64,000 nucleotides of DNA from Bacteroidota bacterium (lineage in GTDB: Bacteria; Bacteroidota; Bacteroidia; B-17B0; Aurantibacillaceae). Both the position numbers and the translations under genes were made by a program. Each line of letters starts with the position of its first letter. The stretch's first letter is position 1. The notes below the pieces were generated by a model, which was given only the letters and a program-made list of their open reading frames with translations, was not told where the DNA came from and did no database searches. Of the stretch, positions 43,728 through 53,097 are shown one piece after another. The stretch covers positions 55,119 to 119,118 of the forward strand of contig JAJONO010000008.1 of NCBI GenBank assembly GCA_021323535.1, written 5' to 3'.

Positions 43728-45551
43728 TTAAAACAATTCGAATATTCCTATTTCAAACTCGCAACGGGTTCCCACGGGGTTTCCCTGGTTGTCTTTTAAA
43801 TCTACAAATTTTAAACCAGCGGAAGACTCTGTCCCCAGTTTTTTATTTACTTCGGCAATCCGTTTATTCAGAATGCCTGTGGCCCGCGACTGATGATCGC
43901 TGTTAGTGGATTTTCTTCCAAAGCCATTGTCCTCAACCGAAATGCGCAATTTGTTTCCCGTTTTTTTTATTTCCAATTTTATTTTTGCGTTTTCTCTTGA
44001 ATTCAAGCCTGCGTGCTTCAGACAATTTTCAATTAACGGCTGAATGAGCATGGGCGCTATTCCGGTATTTTCAGGATCCACCTCACTGTCTAACTTTACA
44101 ATAAAATCAAACTTCGAATCGAAGCGCTGTAATTCAAAATCGATATAATTATTGAGATAATCAATTTCAGAACTTAAACTTATCCACTCACTCTCACTGT
44201 TGTTTAATGTTTGTCTCATTAATTTTGAAAGTGAATTCAGATGTGTGATCGATATTTCGGGTTCATTATTAAGTATTAATCCCTGGAGGGAATTCAATGC
44301 GTTAAAAATAAAATGCGGGTTCATCTGCGAGCGGTGCTTGGCAATTTCCTCTGCCTGTAATTGAAGCTGAACGGTTTTATCTTCGATCTCCTTCTTTTGT
44401 CTGGATAAAAGTAAGTTCGCGTTTCTTGTTCTCTGGTAAAAAAACAGGGCCGTTAAAAACAAAAGAGTCACCGAAACAATAATGATAACAAGATAAATTC
44501 TCTGGCGGTTCTTTGTCTCGTTCTCAATATTCAGAAGGAGGATCTCATTGTCTTTTTTATCCGTTTCATAGATCATCTTCAGTTTCTCAACGTCTTTCAT
44601 TTTCTCGTTCCTGAATATTTTATTACGTATGGCTCTTGCGGCATACAATTTTCGAAGCGCAACCGGGTAATTATTGTTGAGTGTGTCAATCGTCCACGAT
44701 ATTTCATAAGCGCTGAACATTCTATCGGGTAATTCAGATTTTGTTGCGTATTCAATAGCGAGCTCAGCATATTCTCCCGCTTTTTTATAATCCTTCATGT
44801 AAGTTTTTAAATCGGCGAAGCCACTGTAAACCGAACTCAGATCGGCATAATCGTTAAGTTCTGTATACAACGCAATAGCTTTATTAAAATACTCTTCCGC
44901 TTTTGGCACATCGTTTTTATACTCATAGGCCATAGCCAGATTCTGGTAACTGGCAGCAACGCCCAGTTTATCGTTTCGTTGCAATTTCATCTCAAGCGCT
45001 GCTTCATAATAGTCTATGGCCTCGTTATATTTTTTTTGGCGGCGCAACACTACGCCAATGTTGTTATAGAGTTTGGAAATGTATTTTTCTTCTTTGGTTT
45101 GTATGCGCAATTCCAACGCCTTTTTATAATAATTCAGAGCCTGATCAAAATCTTCCTGGATGAAATAAAGAACACCTATGTTCTGATAGACGGCCGCCAC
45201 GCCGCTTATATTCTTTAGTTTTTCGAAACGTTTCAATGCTTCGTTATAAAAAAAGTAAGCGCTGTCGGGCATGTTTTTATAATCGTAGACACTTCCGAGA
45301 CGATTCAATGCAAACGCCAGGAATTTTTCGTCTTTTATTTTTTTGGAAACATCGCAGGAGCGAATAGCGAGCTCGAGCGCTTTCTGATTGTCGGTCTCAC
45401 AGAAAAGAAGACTCAGTTCGTTTAGCGCATTCACTTTGCTGGTATCATTGGTTCCGTTGGACACCGTGTAGAGGCTATCTACAGTTCTTTTATCCTGGCC
45501 GTTGGAAACAAGAAACAGAAAACAAGAAACAAGGAATAGGCAATGTTTCAT
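43728..45551 (-). CDS. TPR sensor histidine kinase, LytS type
   Basis: 607 residues: signal peptide (1-19), six or more TPR units (about 40-310) in the periplasm, one membrane helix (351-373), coiled coil (375-405), His_kinase domain with QMNPHFIFNALNSLQG (His413), IAPMLIQPLIENCLKHAG and a weak G box (VEDNGFGRK ... ATGILNKRI). TPRs suggest sensing through protein contacts. The signal-peptide codons consist of repeated TTCTTGTTTC words that look like the intergenic repeat at 60257-60331. Confidence 0.92.
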   Translation of the reverse strand: MKHCLFLVSCFLFLVSNGQDKRTVDSLYTVSNGTNDTSKVNALNELSLLFCETDNQKALELAIRSCDVSKKIKDEKFLAFALNRLGSVYDYKNMPDSAYFFYNEALKRFEKLKNISGVAAVYQNIGVLYFIQEDFDQALNYYKKALELRIQTKEEKYISKLYNNIGVVLRRQKKYNEAIDYYEAALEMKLQRNDKLGVAASYQNLAMAYEYKNDVPKAEEYFNKAIALYTELNDYADLSSVYSGFADLKTYMKDYKKAGEYAELAIEYATKSELPDRMFSAYEISWTIDTLNNNYPVALRKLYAARAIRNKIFRNEKMKDVEKLKMIYETDKKDNEILLLNIENETKNRQRIYLVIIIVSVTLLFLTALFFYQRTRNANLLLSRQKKEIEDKTVQLQLQAEEIAKHRSQMNPHFIFNALNSLQGLILNNEPEISITHLNSLSKLMRQTLNNSESEWISLSSEIDYLNNYIDFELQRFDSKFDFIVKLDSEVDPENTGIAPMLIQPLIENCLKHAGLNSRENAKIKLEIKKTGNKLRISVEDNGFGRKSTNSDHQSRATGILNKRIAEVNKKLGTESSAGLKFVDLKDNQGNPVGTRCEFEIGIFELF

Positions 45552-45693
45552 AAATACTAAGTTAACTGTTTTTGTTAAAAACGATAATCCGTAATTTTGT
45601 TACGTTCATCCAAAAAAGTGCCCTTTTCAATAAAGTTGTACAAAAACGGCCTTTTTAATGTCAAAATTTGACTAAAATTAACCCCCTTTTAAA

Positions 45694-46167
45694 ATGAAGC
45701 ATTGTATCCTCATCATATTTTATTTATTTAGCGTATCGTTCGGAATGCTTAGGCAGGATGAACCTATAGAATCGCTTAATAAAAGCGCCACTGATGCGGT
45801 AACTAATTTTATGAAGGCTCTTAATTCCAATGCTTCAGATGAGATGGCAGCAGCCAAAGCCGCGCTTCCATACATTCATAAATCCGAATATGATAAAAGC
45901 GGATCCAACCTCAAGCAGGATCGGCTGGACTACAGCTTTAAAAAAGCCTGGCAGAACGCTAAATTTTATCAGAATCCCGTAAAAATTACACGCGTGCAGA
46001 AACAATCTGTAACCGCAATCGGATTTGGAAATACCGCGCAGAAAGGAACCTGTTACAAAGTTTTTATTGCTAAAAAGGAAGGCGGAACGGGTTTGCCGGC
46101 GCCCTTGAATGTGTTTATTCCGGAAGACGGGACCGATGCTAAGATCTATTATTACGGTAGTTTGTGA
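45694..46167 (+). CDS. Exported protein of unknown function, cotranscribed with TPR-PP2C
   Basis: 157 residues: signal peptide (1-17, ending SFGM), then a mixed domain: LNKSATDAVTNFMKALNSNASDEMAAAKAALPYIHKSEYD (helical), FKKAWQNAKFYQNPVKITRVQKQ and a C-terminal strand region with FIPEDGTDAKIYYYGSL. It has the look of a conserved Bacteroidota secreted protein but I do not recognise it. TGATG overlap with the PP2C gene indicates translational coupling and a related job. A 6-base inverted repeat GTCAAA-A-TTTGAC (45660-45672) lies upstream. Confidence 0.72.
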   Translation: MKHCILIIFYLFSVSFGMLRQDEPIESLNKSATDAVTNFMKALNSNASDEMAAAKAALPYIHKSEYDKSGSNLKQDRLDYSFKKAWQNAKFYQNPVKITRVQKQSVTAIGFGNTAQKGTCYKVFIAKKEGGTGLPAPLNVFIPEDGTDAKIYYYGSL

Positions 46168-48122
46168 TGATCAGAAAATTGTACATATCTCTTTTTCTTT
46201 TATGCGCTGTCTTTTTAAATGCGCAGATAAGCATCGATACCATAAACAAAACGGTTGACACTACACAGAAGGTCCGGAAAAAAATAAACAAAGTGACGCA
46301 GCTTTCACGTAACAGAAAACTTACCAATAGCGATTTTGATTTTATTAGAAACAAATTGGTGGAAATTGCTTCTAAGTCTGACAAAAAAAGTGATTTAGGT
46401 TACGCGTATTACCAATTAGGACTCCTGTATTCCAATCAGAAAAAACACAATGAAGCCATTAAATACAGTTTTGAAGGATTGAAGATTTCAGAAGCAGAAA
46501 AGGATACTTTTCTTACAGCTCATCTTAATCATAGATTGGCAACCTCCTATTATGAATTGAAAAACAATGCCTACGCTAAAAAATATTTTTACGCTACACT
46601 CGCAATATCGGCCAACATCAAAAACGACGAAGATGTGGTTTGGTCGCTCACCTCTTTAGGAACGATCTTTAAAAACGAAAACATACTCGATTCGGCTCTC
46701 TTCTACAATAAAAAGGCATTGGAACTTCGTATTAAATTAAAAGATAAAAAAGGTCTCGCCACGGCGTATAATAATCTCGGACTTGTATACAAAAAGAAAA
46801 AAGATTACGATCTCGCTTTAAATTATCTGAACAAGGCACTTGCGTTAAGAAAAGAGTTGAATGATAAAAAAGGAATGGCCGGCGCTTCCATTAATATTGG
46901 GAATGTATGCATTCAGAAAAAAGATTTCAGGAAGGCTCTGGAGTCCATTTATTATGGAACCGCCATAGCGCGTGAAATTAAAGATGGAGATTTTTATAAA
47001 AATGGTATCGACGCGTTGGCGAACTGTTACTATGATATGAAAGATTATAAAATGGCAGCCGATTACCGCCTCAAACATAAAAATACTGTTGACTCCATTG
47101 GCACTTATGAAATGGACAAACAGATTTCGGAGTTATCTGCCCAATACGAAACCGGAAAAAAAGATTCGGAGCTCGCTTTGAAAGAAGAGCAGATCAAATC
47201 AAAAACGGCGCAGAATTCAAAACAGAAAGTGTTGATCATTGCTTCCTGCCTTGCACTCTTCATGGCTCTGATTGCGGTGTTTTTCATTTACAGAAGTTTT
47301 AAGCAGAATAAAAAAAGCGCTATACAGCTTGCATTTAAAAATAAACTGATCGAAGAAAAAAACAAAGAGATAACTGATAGCATCAACTACGCACGCATCA
47401 TTCAGCAAAGCCTCCTTGCTCCCGTTTCTGTACTCGATAAAAATCTGAGAGATTATTTCATTCTTTATAAACCAAAGGACATCGTGAGTGGAGATTTTTA
47501 CTGGGCCGCCGAAGATGATAACGGTTTTACAATAGCCTGCGTTGATTGTACCGGCCATGGTGTTCCGGGAGCATTTATGAGTTTAATAGGAAAAGAAAAT
47601 CTCGATAAGGCTCATTCAAAAAGCAATAGTCCCCAGAAAATTCTTAGCGAGCTGAACAAAGGTGTAAAAAATTCATTGAACCAGAACGGGGCCAACGGAA
47701 CCAAGGACGGAATGGACGCTGCCATTGTAAGAATTCAGAAGAACGAAGGCACAACTTCATTAACTTATTCGGGCGCTAACCGCCCATTATGGGTCATCCG
47801 TAAAAACACCCTTGAAGTTGAAGAGATCAAGGCTACAAAACAAGCCATTGGAGGATTTACGGATAATGACCAGGTGTTTGAAGAGCAGACTATTATTTTG
47901 TATCCCGGAGATTCATTCTATATTTTTACTGATGGTTACGCTGATCAGTTCGGTGGTGATAAACAGAAAAAAATTACAACAAAGCTGTTCAAAGAATTAC
48001 TTGTAAAAAACAGAATGTCGGGATTGCCAACCTTGAAAAACCTTCTCGATGATTTTTTTATCAACTGGAAAGGCAATAACGAGCAGATTGACGATATCCT
48101 TGTGATTGGAATCAAAGTATAA
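46167..48122 (+). CDS. TPR-PP2C (SpoIIE-type) serine/threonine phosphatase
   Basis: 651 residues from the ATG at 46167 (TGATG with the preceding gene); a GTG one codon earlier is possible. Signal peptide (ending LNAQ), TPR units (about 70-310), membrane helix (about 350-375), short coiled coil, and a C-terminal SpoIIE/RsbU-like PP2C domain (about 405-651) with VSGDFYWA, VDCTGHGVPGAFMSL, KDGMDAAI and FTDGYADQFGG carrying the metal-binding aspartates, ending DDILVIGIKV. It should dephosphorylate a phospho-Ser/Thr protein in the cytoplasm in response to a periplasmic TPR signal. Confidence 0.93.
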   Translation: MIRKLYISLFLLCAVFLNAQISIDTINKTVDTTQKVRKKINKVTQLSRNRKLTNSDFDFIRNKLVEIASKSDKKSDLGYAYYQLGLLYSNQKKHNEAIKYSFEGLKISEAEKDTFLTAHLNHRLATSYYELKNNAYAKKYFYATLAISANIKNDEDVVWSLTSLGTIFKNENILDSALFYNKKALELRIKLKDKKGLATAYNNLGLVYKKKKDYDLALNYLNKALALRKELNDKKGMAGASINIGNVCIQKKDFRKALESIYYGTAIAREIKDGDFYKNGIDALANCYYDMKDYKMAADYRLKHKNTVDSIGTYEMDKQISELSAQYETGKKDSELALKEEQIKSKTAQNSKQKVLIIASCLALFMALIAVFFIYRSFKQNKKSAIQLAFKNKLIEEKNKEITDSINYARIIQQSLLAPVSVLDKNLRDYFILYKPKDIVSGDFYWAAEDDNGFTIACVDCTGHGVPGAFMSLIGKENLDKAHSKSNSPQKILSELNKGVKNSLNQNGANGTKDGMDAAIVRIQKNEGTTSLTYSGANRPLWVIRKNTLEVEEIKATKQAIGGFTDNDQVFEEQTIILYPGDSFYIFTDGYADQFGGDKQKKITTKLFKELLVKNRMSGLPTLKNLLDDFFINWKGNNEQIDDILVIGIKV

Positions 48123-48216
48123 GTTCACGCAGATTTCTCTGACAACGCAGATCTGAGAATATGTTCAAATAAGAATCTACGTCATCTGTATACCGATAAT
48201 TATCGGTACGCGTGAG
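48122..48216. repeat. Intergenic repeat (CACGCAGATTTC ... CGCGTGA) with CCGATAATTATCGG palindrome
   Basis: TTCACGCAGATTTCTCTG and a second ACGCAGATCTG at left, ATCTACGTCATCTG and CGCGTGAG at right. The inner palindrome TACCGATAATTATCGGTA (48192-48209) resembles TCCCGATAGCTATCGGGA of the tRNA remnant. Confidence 0.6.
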
Positions 48217-48243
48217 TTAAGTGATTTATCTTAATTTTACAGC

Positions 48244-48642
48244 ATGAAATTCCTTTTCCTGATGCTCTCATTTTTTGCTTTACAACTCTGCTTTTCACAG
48301 CCAAAAACTATGAATTATTTAACACCTGAATGCTTCCATAAAGTAAACCAGTTCATTCATGCCCAAGGCGATTCGGTAACGATGAACATATCCAGCAGAA
48401 CAGACAAATTTGATCCGATAACTTATCATGTTATAAAACGAAATGGAGTTGAAATACAAGTTTATGATTCAGACAGAATTTATTTCTCAAAAGACAGGGT
48501 ACATTTGGGAAATATGCTGATGTTATTCCATAAAACAGTCGAACCAGAGATTCCTGAAAGTGAAAACGAAAAGGAAAACGAAAAATCTGTGCTTAAAGAA
48601 TATAATCTGCTTGCCGAAGAAGTTCTCAAATCGCGAAAATAA
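48244..48642 (+). CDS. Small exported protein, unknown function
   Basis: 132 residues with a clear signal peptide (1-18, ending CFSQ). The mature part is short: a Tyr/His/Phe-containing domain (TPECFHKVNQFIHAQGD, ITYHVIKRNGVEIQVYDSDRIYF) and a Glu/Lys-rich C-terminal helix (ESENEKENEKSVLKEYNLL). No family recognised. It ends directly against the stop of the convergent zinc-ribbon gene. Confidence 0.65.
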   Translation: MKFLFLMLSFFALQLCFSQPKTMNYLTPECFHKVNQFIHAQGDSVTMNISSRTDKFDPITYHVIKRNGVEIQVYDSDRIYFSKDRVHLGNMLMLFHKTVEPEIPESENEKENEKSVLKEYNLLAEEVLKSRK

Positions 48643-48864
48643 CTAAAGGTATCTGTGGCGGCTCCATTCATGACTACAGATCATGCATTCATAAGTATCA
48701 TTCACTTCGGTATGAACAAGATAATACATCTCAAGGCTCCCCACTTCCAATATTCGCTCTTTCCACACACTAACCGGATTATTACACTTCGGACACGCTT
48801 CATACACTTCCTTGTCATGTATCTCCTTTTCGGGTTTTGTACCTTCGTGCGGACTTTCTTCCAT
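48643..48864 (-). CDS. Small zinc-ribbon protein
   Basis: 73 residues. CPKC (24-27) and CMIC near the C-terminus (YECMICSHEW) would coordinate one zinc; the intervening segment has the VWKERILEVGSLEMYYLVHTEV pattern of strands. The N-terminal 20 residues are charged and probably flexible. Stop directly abuts the stop of the preceding gene. A real gene is supported by the paired CxxC motifs and their spacing; the role is unknown. Confidence 0.6.
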   Translation of the reverse strand: MEESPHEGTKPEKEIHDKEVYEACPKCNNPVSVWKERILEVGSLEMYYLVHTEVNDTYECMICSHEWSRHRYL

Positions 48865-48921
48865 TTTGAATGATAAATCATTTAAAGGTAAAATATTTTT
48901 AGTACTTTACATGTTATTAAA

Positions 48922-51267
48922 GTGAGATATTCCCCATTCAAATATTTACTTTTATTTCTTTATTTTTTGTCCCCGGAGCAATTCATTTCACAAACCAGGA
49001 CACTTGATAGTTTACATCTTCTTCTTAGCAAAACCAGCGACGAGAAAAAACAACTCGACCTTCTAAATGATATTTTTGAAGCAGATGATAATCCGAACCG
49101 GAACATTGCCACCGCTAATAAAATGATAAGCCTTGCAAGTAAATTAAAAGACAAACATTCACTTGCAAATTCACTGAACAATATCGCGCTTGGTTATTTC
49201 AACAAAGATCTTTACTCCGACGCCATCAATTATCTTGAGCGTGCTTATAATCTAAGTATAGAAATTAACGACAGCGAAAATCAGAGTCGTGCCCTCCTCT
49301 ATCTTGGAAGGTCGTATTATGAACTTGGAAAGTATCCTGAAGCCATGAAGTTTCTCCGTGAACAAATGAAGCTTGTACCTGTTATAAAAGATCAGAAAGA
49401 TGTCGTTACTCTGTACAATACACTTGCCGCGATTTATTATGACCAGGGAAATCTCACACTGGCCCATGAATACTATATGAAGGAAGTGAAGCTGGCTGAA
49501 ATGCACGACATGAAAACATACATGGCCCAGGGTTACAACAATCTTGCTATTGTTTACGACGCTCAGAAAAAATATGACAAAGCATTAGAATATTATCTCA
49601 AGGACCTTAAGATCACCGAACAGTTAGGCGATGAAGAAGATCTTTCTCTTACCTATAACAACATAGGCGATATATACTTAAGCATGAAAGAATACGAAAA
49701 AGCAAGAGTAAATATTGAAAAGGCAATAGAGATCGCGGAACGACTTAACTACAAATACGGACTTTCGGTTTTTTACAATAGTCTCGGAACTTACTACGAA
49801 GGCGTTGGAAATAAAGAAAAGGCCCTGGAGTATTATAAGAAGGATATGGAGTGGGCCAAGAAAATGGGAAACAAATTTAATCTCGCCATCTCTTATCACG
49901 CGCTTGGAGACTTTTACGTTGGCATGAAACGCTTAAACGAAGCCGAAGAAGCTTATCTTACTTCTTTGTCGCTTGGCCTCGAATTAAAAGCACCTGATCC
50001 CATAAGCACAGCAAACAAAGGACTTGCAAAAGTGTATGAACTCAAAGGCGATTTTCAGAAGGCCTACAAATACCATGTACTTTACAAAATATATTACGAC
50101 AGTCTGTTCACTCTTGAAAGTGAAAAAACAGTTGCCGAATTAAATACGCGCTACGAAAGCGACAAGATGGAAAAAACCATTGAGCTTCTAAATAAAGAAC
50201 AGGAATTAAAAAACAACGAGATCAAAAAACAAAAACTGATTCGTTATTCTTTTACTATTGGTTTTATACTTATGCTCATTCTGGCTTTTTTTGTATTTAA
50301 GAGTTACCGCATTAAACAAAAAGCCAATGAACTTCTTGCTTCGCAGAAACACGAAATTGAGTTAAAAAACAATCTGCTGCAGGAAAGTAAAAACGATCTT
50401 CAGAAACAAAAGGACCTTGTTGATGAAAAGCAAAAAGAAATTTTAGACAGTATCAATTACGCGAAACGCATTCAATACACTTTGCTTGCCCATGAAGACT
50501 TTTTAAAGAAACACCTCACCGAACATTTTGTGATCTACAAACCAAAAGATATTGTGAGCGGAGATTTTTATTGGGCCACAGAAGCAGAGCGAAGTTCGCT
50601 TCAGAGCGCGGAGAAACAGAAGGAAGACGGAAATATCCGCTCTGTTTCTTCGTCCTTCTTCTATCTGGCAGTATGCGATAGTACCGGTCATGGTGTTCCG
50701 GGAGCGTTTATGAGTTTACTAAATATTGGTTTTTTAAGTGAGGCCATTAAAGAGAAAAATATTGTAAAGCCGAATGAGATCTTTAATTATACCAGGAAAC
50801 GTCTCATCGAAAACGTTTCGAAGGAGGAACAAAAAGATGGGTTTGACGGTTTATTATTATGTATCGATAAAGAGAATAAAAAAATAACCTATGCCTCCGC
50901 CAACACGGCCGCGTTGCTGGTTAAGGATCATGAGATCATTGAACTGAAAACCGATAAAATGCCTGTTGGTATTGGCGAAAAACAAGGCGATTTCAATATG
51001 TTTGAACTTCAATATCATGAAGGCGATTTACTTTACATTTATACCGACGGATACGTTGATCAGTTTGGCGGACCAAAAGCCCGCCTGAACGGATTTTCAT
51101 TCGGGCAGGGAAAAAAATTCAAATCGAAACAACTCAACGAACTTATTCTTGAAAGCTCAAATCAAAGTCTCGTAAACCAAAAAAATATTCTCATTCAAAA
51201 ATTTGAAGAGTGGAAAGGTGATCTTGAGCAGGTAGACGACGTTCTCCTTATTGCAATAAAATTATAA
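48922..51267 (+). CDS. TPR-PP2C (SpoIIE-type) serine/threonine phosphatase, second copy
   Basis: 781 residues with a GTG start at 48922; the ATG 10 bases upstream runs into a stop. Signal peptide (1-24), eight or so TPR units (about 55-400), membrane helix (440-462), coiled coil (465-510: LLQESKNDLQKQKDLVDEK), and PP2C domain (about 515-781) with VSGDFYWA, VCDSTGHGVPGAFMSL, KDGFDGLLL and YTDGYVDQFGG, ending DDVLLIAIKL. Same architecture as the protein at 46167, so a paralogue with a longer TPR array and an extra 25-residue Ser-rich loop after the first motif. Confidence 0.93.
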   Translation: MRYSPFKYLLLFLYFLSPEQFISQTRTLDSLHLLLSKTSDEKKQLDLLNDIFEADDNPNRNIATANKMISLASKLKDKHSLANSLNNIALGYFNKDLYSDAINYLERAYNLSIEINDSENQSRALLYLGRSYYELGKYPEAMKFLREQMKLVPVIKDQKDVVTLYNTLAAIYYDQGNLTLAHEYYMKEVKLAEMHDMKTYMAQGYNNLAIVYDAQKKYDKALEYYLKDLKITEQLGDEEDLSLTYNNIGDIYLSMKEYEKARVNIEKAIEIAERLNYKYGLSVFYNSLGTYYEGVGNKEKALEYYKKDMEWAKKMGNKFNLAISYHALGDFYVGMKRLNEAEEAYLTSLSLGLELKAPDPISTANKGLAKVYELKGDFQKAYKYHVLYKIYYDSLFTLESEKTVAELNTRYESDKMEKTIELLNKEQELKNNEIKKQKLIRYSFTIGFILMLILAFFVFKSYRIKQKANELLASQKHEIELKNNLLQESKNDLQKQKDLVDEKQKEILDSINYAKRIQYTLLAHEDFLKKHLTEHFVIYKPKDIVSGDFYWATEAERSSLQSAEKQKEDGNIRSVSSSFFYLAVCDSTGHGVPGAFMSLLNIGFLSEAIKEKNIVKPNEIFNYTRKRLIENVSKEEQKDGFDGLLLCIDKENKKITYASANTAALLVKDHEIIELKTDKMPVGIGEKQGDFNMFELQYHEGDLLYIYTDGYVDQFGGPKARLNGFSFGQGKKFKSKQLNELILESSNQSLVNQKNILIQKFEEWKGDLEQVDDVLLIAIKL

Positions 51268-51290
51268 CAAGAACCTCTGTTCCATTTAAT

Positions 51291-52478
51291 TTACTCTATA
51301 ATTATTCTTCGTGTTTCACTTGCATTTCCTGATCTGATCTTCAGAAAATAAATCCCGCTGTTTAATTTGTGATCGAAATACTTTTGTTTTCCATTCAGTT
51401 TTTCGGAATAAATTTCCTTCCCTAAAACATTGATCACTGAAATCTCATTCATATTTTTATCGCAGTAAATTTCAAAACTTCCTTTTGAAGGGTTTGGAAA
51501 AACAGTGACCTGTATTTTCTCTTCTGAATCTTCCTTTATTCCTGTGGTCAGAAATGTATTATCGCATATGCCGGGACTAGCCACGCTGTACTGGCTTCCC
51601 AATCCGGCGCTTGTTCCGGTGATCAATGTTGAATATGTTGGCTGCGAATTAAAATTATTGTGAACTGCTCCACGTATTTCCGTTCCTCCTGAAACATTTC
51701 CATGTCCGTAACTCATATAGCCAGACGTGATTGTATTATACATACCGCAGGGAATTCCGGCATTATTTGTAAGAAGATTTCCCGAAGGAAGCGTGGTTAA
51801 AGCTGCGTAGGTTCCATGAAGCAAAGAAGATTTATACACATTGGTGGAGCTTCCTTGCGATGTGTAAATAAAATAATATGTCCCGTCGAAAAACACATCC
51901 GGGTCGGTTGGTCCGAATGATCCTGTTACGGTAACTGTGATTCTGCTTCCTGGTTGTTTCACAAATTGTGTTCCCTCGCTTCCTGCCACTTCAATGGCAC
52001 TGTCGAAATAACGTATGCATGGTGGCGAAGTACATTGGGCAGGGTCGCCGGTAATGCCTGTTGAATTCAGAAAAAATAAATTGATCATTCCATTAGCGTC
52101 GATGTAAGCAGAAGGATCCACATAATTCACCGTAACGCTCGACGCATCAACAATACTTACATTCACCGGCGTAGCATCCCAGGTTGAAGTTGTGTTGTTA
52201 TAACGCTTCACTTTTCCGGGAGTATAAATGTAAAGTTTGTTGGAGCGTATAATCACATCGGGAACGCTTCCACCGTAGGAAGTAAATCCGGGAATAAAAT
52301 TCCACGTGAGGCCATCATTGCTCTCGGCAAGTTGCACCGAGTGAGACATTGGTCCCATACCGCAACTGGTGCTTATGCATGAGTGAAGCGACATGATGTA
52401 TTTTTTTGTAAGCGACATACTCTGTGAATACATAGTCCAACCTAGTGAAAACAATAGTAGTGTGAAAATATTTTTCAT
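51291..52478 (-). CDS. Secreted beta-propeller protein with T9SS type A sorting domain
   Basis: 395 residues: signal peptide (1-18), a five-bladed-propeller-like body (about 20-305) with repeated SxDGLTW, VPDVI, YVDPSAYID, DPDVFFDGTYYFIYTS words resembling GH43/GH32/GH68-type sugar enzymes, then a sorting domain (about 320-395) with VFPNPS, VINVLGKEIY, LNSGIYFLKI and RRIIIE. The propeller families use acidic residues in DPS and DPD contexts for catalysis, and both are present, but I cannot assign a substrate. Cell-surface carbohydrate binding or hydrolysis is likely. Confidence 0.75.
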   Translation of the reverse strand: MKNIFTLLLFSLGWTMYSQSMSLTKKYIMSLHSCISTSCGMGPMSHSVQLAESNDGLTWNFIPGFTSYGGSVPDVIIRSNKLYIYTPGKVKRYNNTTSTWDATPVNVSIVDASSVTVNYVDPSAYIDANGMINLFFLNSTGITGDPAQCTSPPCIRYFDSAIEVAGSEGTQFVKQPGSRITVTVTGSFGPTDPDVFFDGTYYFIYTSQGSSTNVYKSSLLHGTYAALTTLPSGNLLTNNAGIPCGMYNTITSGYMSYGHGNVSGGTEIRGAVHNNFNSQPTYSTLITGTSAGLGSQYSVASPGICDNTFLTTGIKEDSEEKIQVTVFPNPSKGSFEIYCDKNMNEISVINVLGKEIYSEKLNGKQKYFDHKLNSGIYFLKIRSGNASETRRIIIE

Positions 52479-52532
52479 TTAAACGTATCTGAATTGAAAC
52501 CAAATTAGGTGTTTTTTCGTAAATATCAGAGA

Positions 52533-52544
52533 TTTGTATACAAA
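52533..52544. promoter_or_regulatory. Palindrome TTTGTATACAAA
   Basis: A perfect 12-base palindrome 55 bases upstream of the secreted propeller gene on the minus strand and 77-89 bases before the STAS-like gene. A variant TTTGTATACACA occurs at 53037-53048, upstream of the second propeller gene. Possible shared operator. Confidence 0.35.
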
Positions 52545-52620
52545 CCCATTCAAAACGTAGACGACAGTTTATTCACCCCTCCAGATTTAGTTGAACCAGA
52601 AAAAAACAGAACCGTACTCC

Positions 52621-53019
52621 ATGCACATGAATGAATATATGAATGAAGATTCTATCCGAATCTACACCTCACCAAGCAATCCTTTTCTTATTATAGAAAT
52701 AAGCGGCAATCTTTCGTTGGATGAGTATAAAGAACTCCTCAATTGTACCGAGACCTGCAAAGCCATTGAAGAGTCCTGTCAGAAAAAAATATTCCTGGAA
52801 CTGAATGGGCTCCTTTCTGTTAATATGGAGCAACAGGACTGGACCAGCAAAGAGTTTACAAAAACTATCTCAAATAAAGGCATTAATCAATTAGCCATTG
52901 GAGTAGCCAAGCATGTTTATCCGGCCTTCAAACCATTCTGGAGCCTTTACGAAAAAACGGCGCCAATTGATACCCGTTATTTCTGCAGTCTCACCGAAGT
53001 TACCAACTGGCTTAAGTAA
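52621..53019 (+). CDS. STAS-like (SpoIIAA-type) small protein
   Basis: 132 residues from the ATG at 52621; an upstream in-frame TTG at 52591 and ATGs at 52627 and 52639 are other options. The pattern is SpoIIAA/STAS-like: FLIIEISGNLSLDEYKELL, KKIFLELNGLLSVN, DWTSKEFTKTI, INQLAIGVAKHVYPAFKPFW and TRYFCSLTEVTNWL. In partner-switching, such proteins are substrates of PP2C phosphatases; here they lie downstream of two PP2C genes. No clear phospho-acceptor Ser in the usual DS context is visible, so the assignment is provisional. Confidence 0.55.
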   Translation: MHMNEYMNEDSIRIYTSPSNPFLIIEISGNLSLDEYKELLNCTETCKAIEESCQKKIFLELNGLLSVNMEQQDWTSKEFTKTISNKGINQLAIGVAKHVYPAFKPFWSLYEKTAPIDTRYFCSLTEVTNWLK

Positions 53020-53073
53020 TATACATAAAGCCTGTTTTTGTATACACATAGAAACAACTTACACAGGTTCTTC

Positions 53074-53081
53074 TATCTTTG
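53074..53081 (+). promoter_or_regulatory. -7 box (TATCTTTG)
   Basis: Exact TAnnTTTG, 16 bases before the ATG of the secreted propeller gene at 53098. Confidence 0.45.
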
Positions 53082-53097
53082 GTAGAAAATCCAACAC

